Assembly: GCA_014529385.2 (NCBI GenBank) | Contig: CM043966.1 | Span: forward strand, 41,357,537-41,421,536 | From: Adiantum capillus-veneris | Taxonomy: Eukaryota; Streptophyta; Polypodiopsida; Polypodiales; Pteridaceae | DNA: 64,000 nucleotides | Direction: 5' to 3' | Part shown: in pieces, positions 60,314 to 64,000 of the stretch | Position numbering within the stretch: position 1 is the stretch's first letter | Layout of the letters: every line of letters starts with the position of its first letter | Notes under the pieces: generated by a model | What the model saw: only the letters and a program-made list of their open reading frames with translations | Told to the model about the DNA's origin: nothing | The model's database searches: none | Position numbers and translations under genes: made by a program

Positions 60314-61942
60314 TGATAGGAAATGTGGCTTGACTATACCTTCTAGCCATGCTAGTTAGTTATTTGAAAGATAACGATTCCTCTATGTTTGATGGTGTCG
60401 ATCCCCTTGCATATGTTTTCTTCTTTATATGTTGAATCTTTTGATTTTGAATACTATTCATGAAATACATATTTTGTAGGAAAATAAATGTATTCTAAGT
60501 AAAACAAATTGAAGCTCGTCATTCTTTGCTCAGAGGTTTTAGCTCAGTAAAAGATCATACCCGCTCTTGACTTGCACATCTAAGCCACCAACTTAAGAAA
60601 AAAAAATGAGGATAGTTTGGGTGAATTAGGGCTAAATCAAAGCACCAAAGATTACTCTTATGGCACTTTAGTTCTACACCATGGGAACATCAGCATATCC
60701 AATGCGTGTGAAATTAGCTTTTTATTTCAAGAAAAGTAGCATGAAAAGGTAAAAGATAAGATAAAGAAAAAGAAAGATAAGATAAGGTGAATAAGTAACT
60801 TGTTGAAAAAGTTTTGATAATTTAGGAAGATAAGTTATCAAGGTAAGTAAAAAGAACTTTATCGATAAGGAAGATAAGTGAAGGCGCTTATAAAAAATGT
60901 GCATAAAAAGAGGGCTTCTCTTCTTCTTTTACACTTCTCTCCTCCTTCTTTAACATGCAAACTAGAAAGTAAGATTGTAGAGAAATATTGGCAAAGCCAT
61001 AGCCAAACCTCTTGCAAAACACACCCTTCCTACACACATCTCCTCTCCAAGAGAAGGCATGGCCAAAACCATAACCAAACTTGCCTTACTTTGATCTTGT
61101 TCTTCTCATTACATTCTCCCTCTCCTCTCTCTTAACCCTCCAGCTTGCCATACCTTGAATCTCCTTTGTCTCATTCCATTACCCCATTCCAAGTATCACA
61201 AGTTGTGATCTACAAGTGAAGGTGGAGAAGAAGAGGGTTGAGTACGTCACCAAGCTTGGTCGACTATGTCACCAAGCTTCTTCAATAATCCTCAAAGCAA
61301 GCAGAAGACTCTACTACATATTTACTAAGGTAATGTTTTCTTGTCATCTTTATGCTATTGAAATCCGTTCTCTTTTCATTCTAAGTTAATTAATGCTTAA
61401 GCAAACATTGCTTTTGATTGCTCGAGAAAAAGAACAAATTATTAATTTTTGTTGTTTATTTCAAAGTATGGTTTGTTCTTCATCTTTAACTAACAACTTT
61501 GCTAACTCATTCCTCGCTAGCTCTGTCCACCTTCGACGGTGTTTGAGGCCTTGGGACTGAGGCCAGGGATGGTTAATGCTTTTACAAAAGTTTATGTTAT
61601 GCTCGTTATGCATGAAGCTTTCTATCTTCATTGTGTCACCTAGGTCACAAGGAGAAAAAAGATTGTATTGTATCAAGTATCTCTTTATGAGAGAATCTAT
61701 ACTACAAAAGCTTATTGAAGGGGAGACCGGCTCTACATAAATCTAGACCTCAATTGTTGTCATGTTCTTTAATTCTCTCTCTTGCAAAACTATTGTTCAT
61801 GCCAAGTTAATTAAGTATAATGGTTGTGTTGTTACCGCTACTCAAGTTCACCCTCTATGTTCTCAAAGTAGTCTCATAAAAATTCTTACTATAATACTCT
61901 TAATTTCGCTATTCTCAATGTTCATAGGCCATTTCCATTACA
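60314..61942 (+). mobile_element. Left LTR of a non-autonomous LTR retrotransposon
   Basis: A 1629-bp LTR. It starts TGATAGGAAATG and ends CATTTCCATTACA; the GGAAATG/CATTTCC ends are inverted. A TATA box (TATAAAAAA, 60889) precedes a region of pyrimidine-rich leader sequence. It is followed directly by a primer-binding-site-like sequence and, 2110 bp downstream of its start, by a second copy. A similar terminal half is at 54500-54956. Confidence 0.75.
60889..60897 (+). promoter_or_regulatory. TATA box in the left LTR
   Basis: TATAAAAAA, repeated in the right LTR at the corresponding place near 63031. A pyrimidine-rich stretch with TTCTTCTTTTACACTTCTC follows 30 bases downstream, a plausible start region. 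Confidence 0.5.
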
Positions 61943-61957
61943 TTGGTATCGTAGCTA
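61943..61957 (+). other. Primer-binding-site-like sequence
   Basis: TTGGTATCGTAGC follows the LTR immediately. It resembles the plant tRNA-Met initiator binding site TGGTATCAGAGC at 9 of 12 positions, with the G of AGAG changed. Position directly after the LTR CA end supports the assignment. Confidence 0.6.
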
Positions 61958-62423
61958 TTGGTTTCTCTTTTCTTGCTTAAGAAAATGGGTCCTTAAATTG
62001 TCCATGAAAGTTTGGATTTGTTCATTACAATAGGGTAAGTGGTACAAAGATCTAGTATCTTGGTTGAAAAGGAGTTAGTTCGAGGTACATCATTGGGAAC
62101 TATAGTCTTAATAATGGAGTCTCTCGCGGCCTGCCTTTGGCTTAACCATTATTGAGCTACTAGCAAGCTCAACAGGAATCATAATCAATCGAGCAATGTT
62201 ACCACCTTCTCAACTAGTCTTTGCAATCAACAGTGTCTAAACCACGGGTGTGGCTTCTTGAGAAGTAATTTTCAAAGATAAAGAAGTGTAGCTGACTAAG
62301 GATTTCGAGGTTACCAAAGCACAAAGTAATTTATACATAAGTTCAATTACCATGGATGACAATAATCAAAAGTGTAGAATAAATATTGACAACCTTGATT
62401 TTTCACATGAAGGTGCTAAAGAT
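61943..62423 (+). mobile_element. Interior of the non-autonomous LTR retrotransposon
   Basis: Only 481 bp separate the LTRs. No open frame of useful length and no Gag or Pol motif. A clear polypurine tract before the right LTR is not visible (the sequence reads GAAGGTGCTAAAGAT). Such elements (TRIM/LARD-like) depend on enzymes from other elements. Confidence 0.65.
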
Positions 62424-64000
62424 TGATAGGAAATATGGCTTGACTATGCCTTCTAGCCATGATAGTTAGTATATTTAAGGATAACGATTCCTCTATGTTT
62501 GATGGTGTCGATCCCCTTGCATATGTTTTCTTCTTTATACGTTGAATCTTTTGAATTTGAATACTATTCATGAAATACATATTTTGTAGGAAAATAAATG
62601 TATTCTAAGTAAAATAAATTGAAGCTGATCATTCTTTGCTCGGAGGTTTTATCTCAGTAAAAGATCATACCCGTTCTTGACCTACACATCTAAGCCACCG
62701 ACTTAAGAAAAAAAATAGAGGATAGTTCGGGTCAATTAGGGCTAAATCAAAGCACCAAGGATTACTCATATGGCACTTTAGGTCTACACCATGGGAGCAT
62801 CAGCATAGCCAATGCATGTGAAATTAGCTTTTATCTCAAGAAAATTAGCATGAAAAGGTAAAAGATAAGATAAAGAAAAACAAAGATAAGATAAAGAAAA
62901 ACAAAGATAAGATAAGGTGAATAAGTAACTTGTTGAAAAAGTTTTGATAGTTTAGGAAGATAAGTTATCAAGATAAATAAAAAGAGCTTTATCGATAAGG
63001 AAGATAAGTCACCAACATAAGTGAAGTCGCTTATAAAAAATGTGCATAAAAAGAGGGCTTATCTTCTTCTTTTACACTTCTCTCCTCCTTCTTTAAGATG
63101 CAAACTAGAAAGTAATATTGTAGAGAAATATTGGCAAAGCCATAGCCAAACCTCTTACAAACACACCCCTCCTACCCACACCTCCTCTCCAAGAGAAGCC
63201 ATGGCCAAAACCATAACCAAACTTGCCTTAATTTGATCTTCTTCTTCTCATTACATTCTCCCTATCCTATCCCTAAACCCTCTAGAAAATTGTAGAGAAA
63301 TATTGGCAAAGCCATAGCCAAACCTCTTGCAAACACACCCCTCCTACCCACACCTCCTCTCCAAGAGAAGCCATGGCCAAAACCATAACCAAACTTGCCT
63401 TAATTTGATCTTCTTCTTCTCATTACATTCTCCCTCTCCTCTCCCTTAACCCTCTAGCTTGCCATAGCTTGAATCTCTTTTACACATTCCATTCCCCCAT
63501 TCTAAGTATCACAAGTTGTGATCTACAAGTGAAAGTGAAGAAGAAGAGGGTGAGTACGTCACGAAGATTGGTCGACTATATCACCAAGCTTCTTCAATAA
63601 TCCTCAAAGCAAGGAGAAGACTCTACTACATATATACTAAGGTAATGTTTTCTTGTCATCTTCATGCTATTGAAATCGGTTTTATTTTCATTCTAAGTTA
63701 AGTCATGCTTAAGCAAGATTTCCTCTTGATTGCTTGAGAAAAAGAACAAATTATTATTTTTTGTTGTTTCTTTCAAAGTAAGGTTCCTTCTTAATCTTTA
63801 AATAACAACTTTGCTAACTCATTCTTGGCTAGCTCTCTCCACCTTCGAAGGTGTTTTAGGCCTTGGAACTGAGGCCGGGTATGCTTAATGCTTTTAAAAA
63901 TTTGATATTATGCTCGTTATTCATGAATCTTTCCATCTTAATTGCATCACGTAGGTCACAAGGAGCAAAACGATTGTATCTTATCAAGTATCTCTTTATG
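62424..64000 (+). mobile_element. Right LTR (cut by window edge)
   Basis: Matches the left LTR from its first base. It carries an extra 20-bp AAAGATAAGATAAAG duplication near 62880 and a 172-bp tandem duplication (about 63109-63280 and 63281-63452), so it is about 200 bp longer. The end at roughly 64250 is outside the window. Confidence 0.75.

Overview
The window is nuclear DNA from a land plant. The evidence is spliced genes with GT/AG introns, a plant-type Ty3/gypsy element, a CACTA transposase relic, long LTRs with plant-style TATA boxes, and very long AG/CT and AC microsatellites. A Penelope-like reverse transcriptase, a large DDE-like protein gene and a ParB-like nuclear gene together suggest a large repeat-rich genome, possibly a seed-free plant such as a fern or lycophyte. 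That lineage guess is inference, not shown by the sequence. No bacterial-type operons, CRISPR arrays, rRNA or convincing tRNA genes were seen.

Positions 1-28.9 kb: four protein-coding loci sit inside a satellite landscape built from one core motif, GGTCCACCACTTGTCCAA. On the minus strand are an FCP1/NIF-like HAD phosphatase homologue (1193-2376), a SET-domain exon (3033-3588) and a two-exon gene with a ParB-like DGQH motif (6188-8831). On the plus strand is an intact 1030-codon exon encoding a protein with DDE-transposase-like motifs (25787-28879). The three minus-strand genes each carry one frame break, and each break falls in a homopolymer run. Between the genes lies a 12.4-kb nested satellite (about 8.9-21.3 kb; roughly 440-bp units, with a higher-order repeat near 3.4-3.7 kb) and a second array of 316-bp units (about 24.3-25.6 kb) sharing the same core.

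Positions 29-43 kb: a decayed Ty3/gypsy retrotransposon on the minus strand (Gag, protease, RT, RNase H, integrase; 31.7-37.4 kb) has an extra downstream sense ORF region (30.3-31.6 kb). Plus-strand coiled-coil-like ORFs lie on its other side (37.5-38.5 kb). A candidate solo LTR with a TATA box and TGTTA/TAACA ends lies at 40785-41594, inside further degenerate coding-like sequence.

Positions 43-55 kb: mostly gene-free, with a CACTA (En/Spm, TNP2-like) fragment (44679-45095, minus), very long AG/CT microsatellites, a decayed gypsy gag (about 52.7-53.1 kb) and an LTR end (54.5-54.96 kb).

Positions 55-64 kb: a Penelope-like RT (56057-57481) is followed by a hammerhead-ribozyme-like motif (57794-57846) and flanked by two nearly identical direct repeats of about 855 bp (55212-56070 and 57986-58837). 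From 60314 to the window edge is a candidate non-autonomous LTR retrotransposon: a 1629-bp left LTR, a 481-bp non-coding interior beginning with a primer-binding-site-like sequence, and a truncated right LTR.

The genes do not form an obvious pathway. The most interesting hypothesis is that the satellite-embedded cluster at 1-29 kb is, or derives from, one mobile or heterochromatic unit whose core motif is a protein-binding site. The clearest mobile-element observation is the plant Penelope-like element with its ribozyme and flanking repeats.
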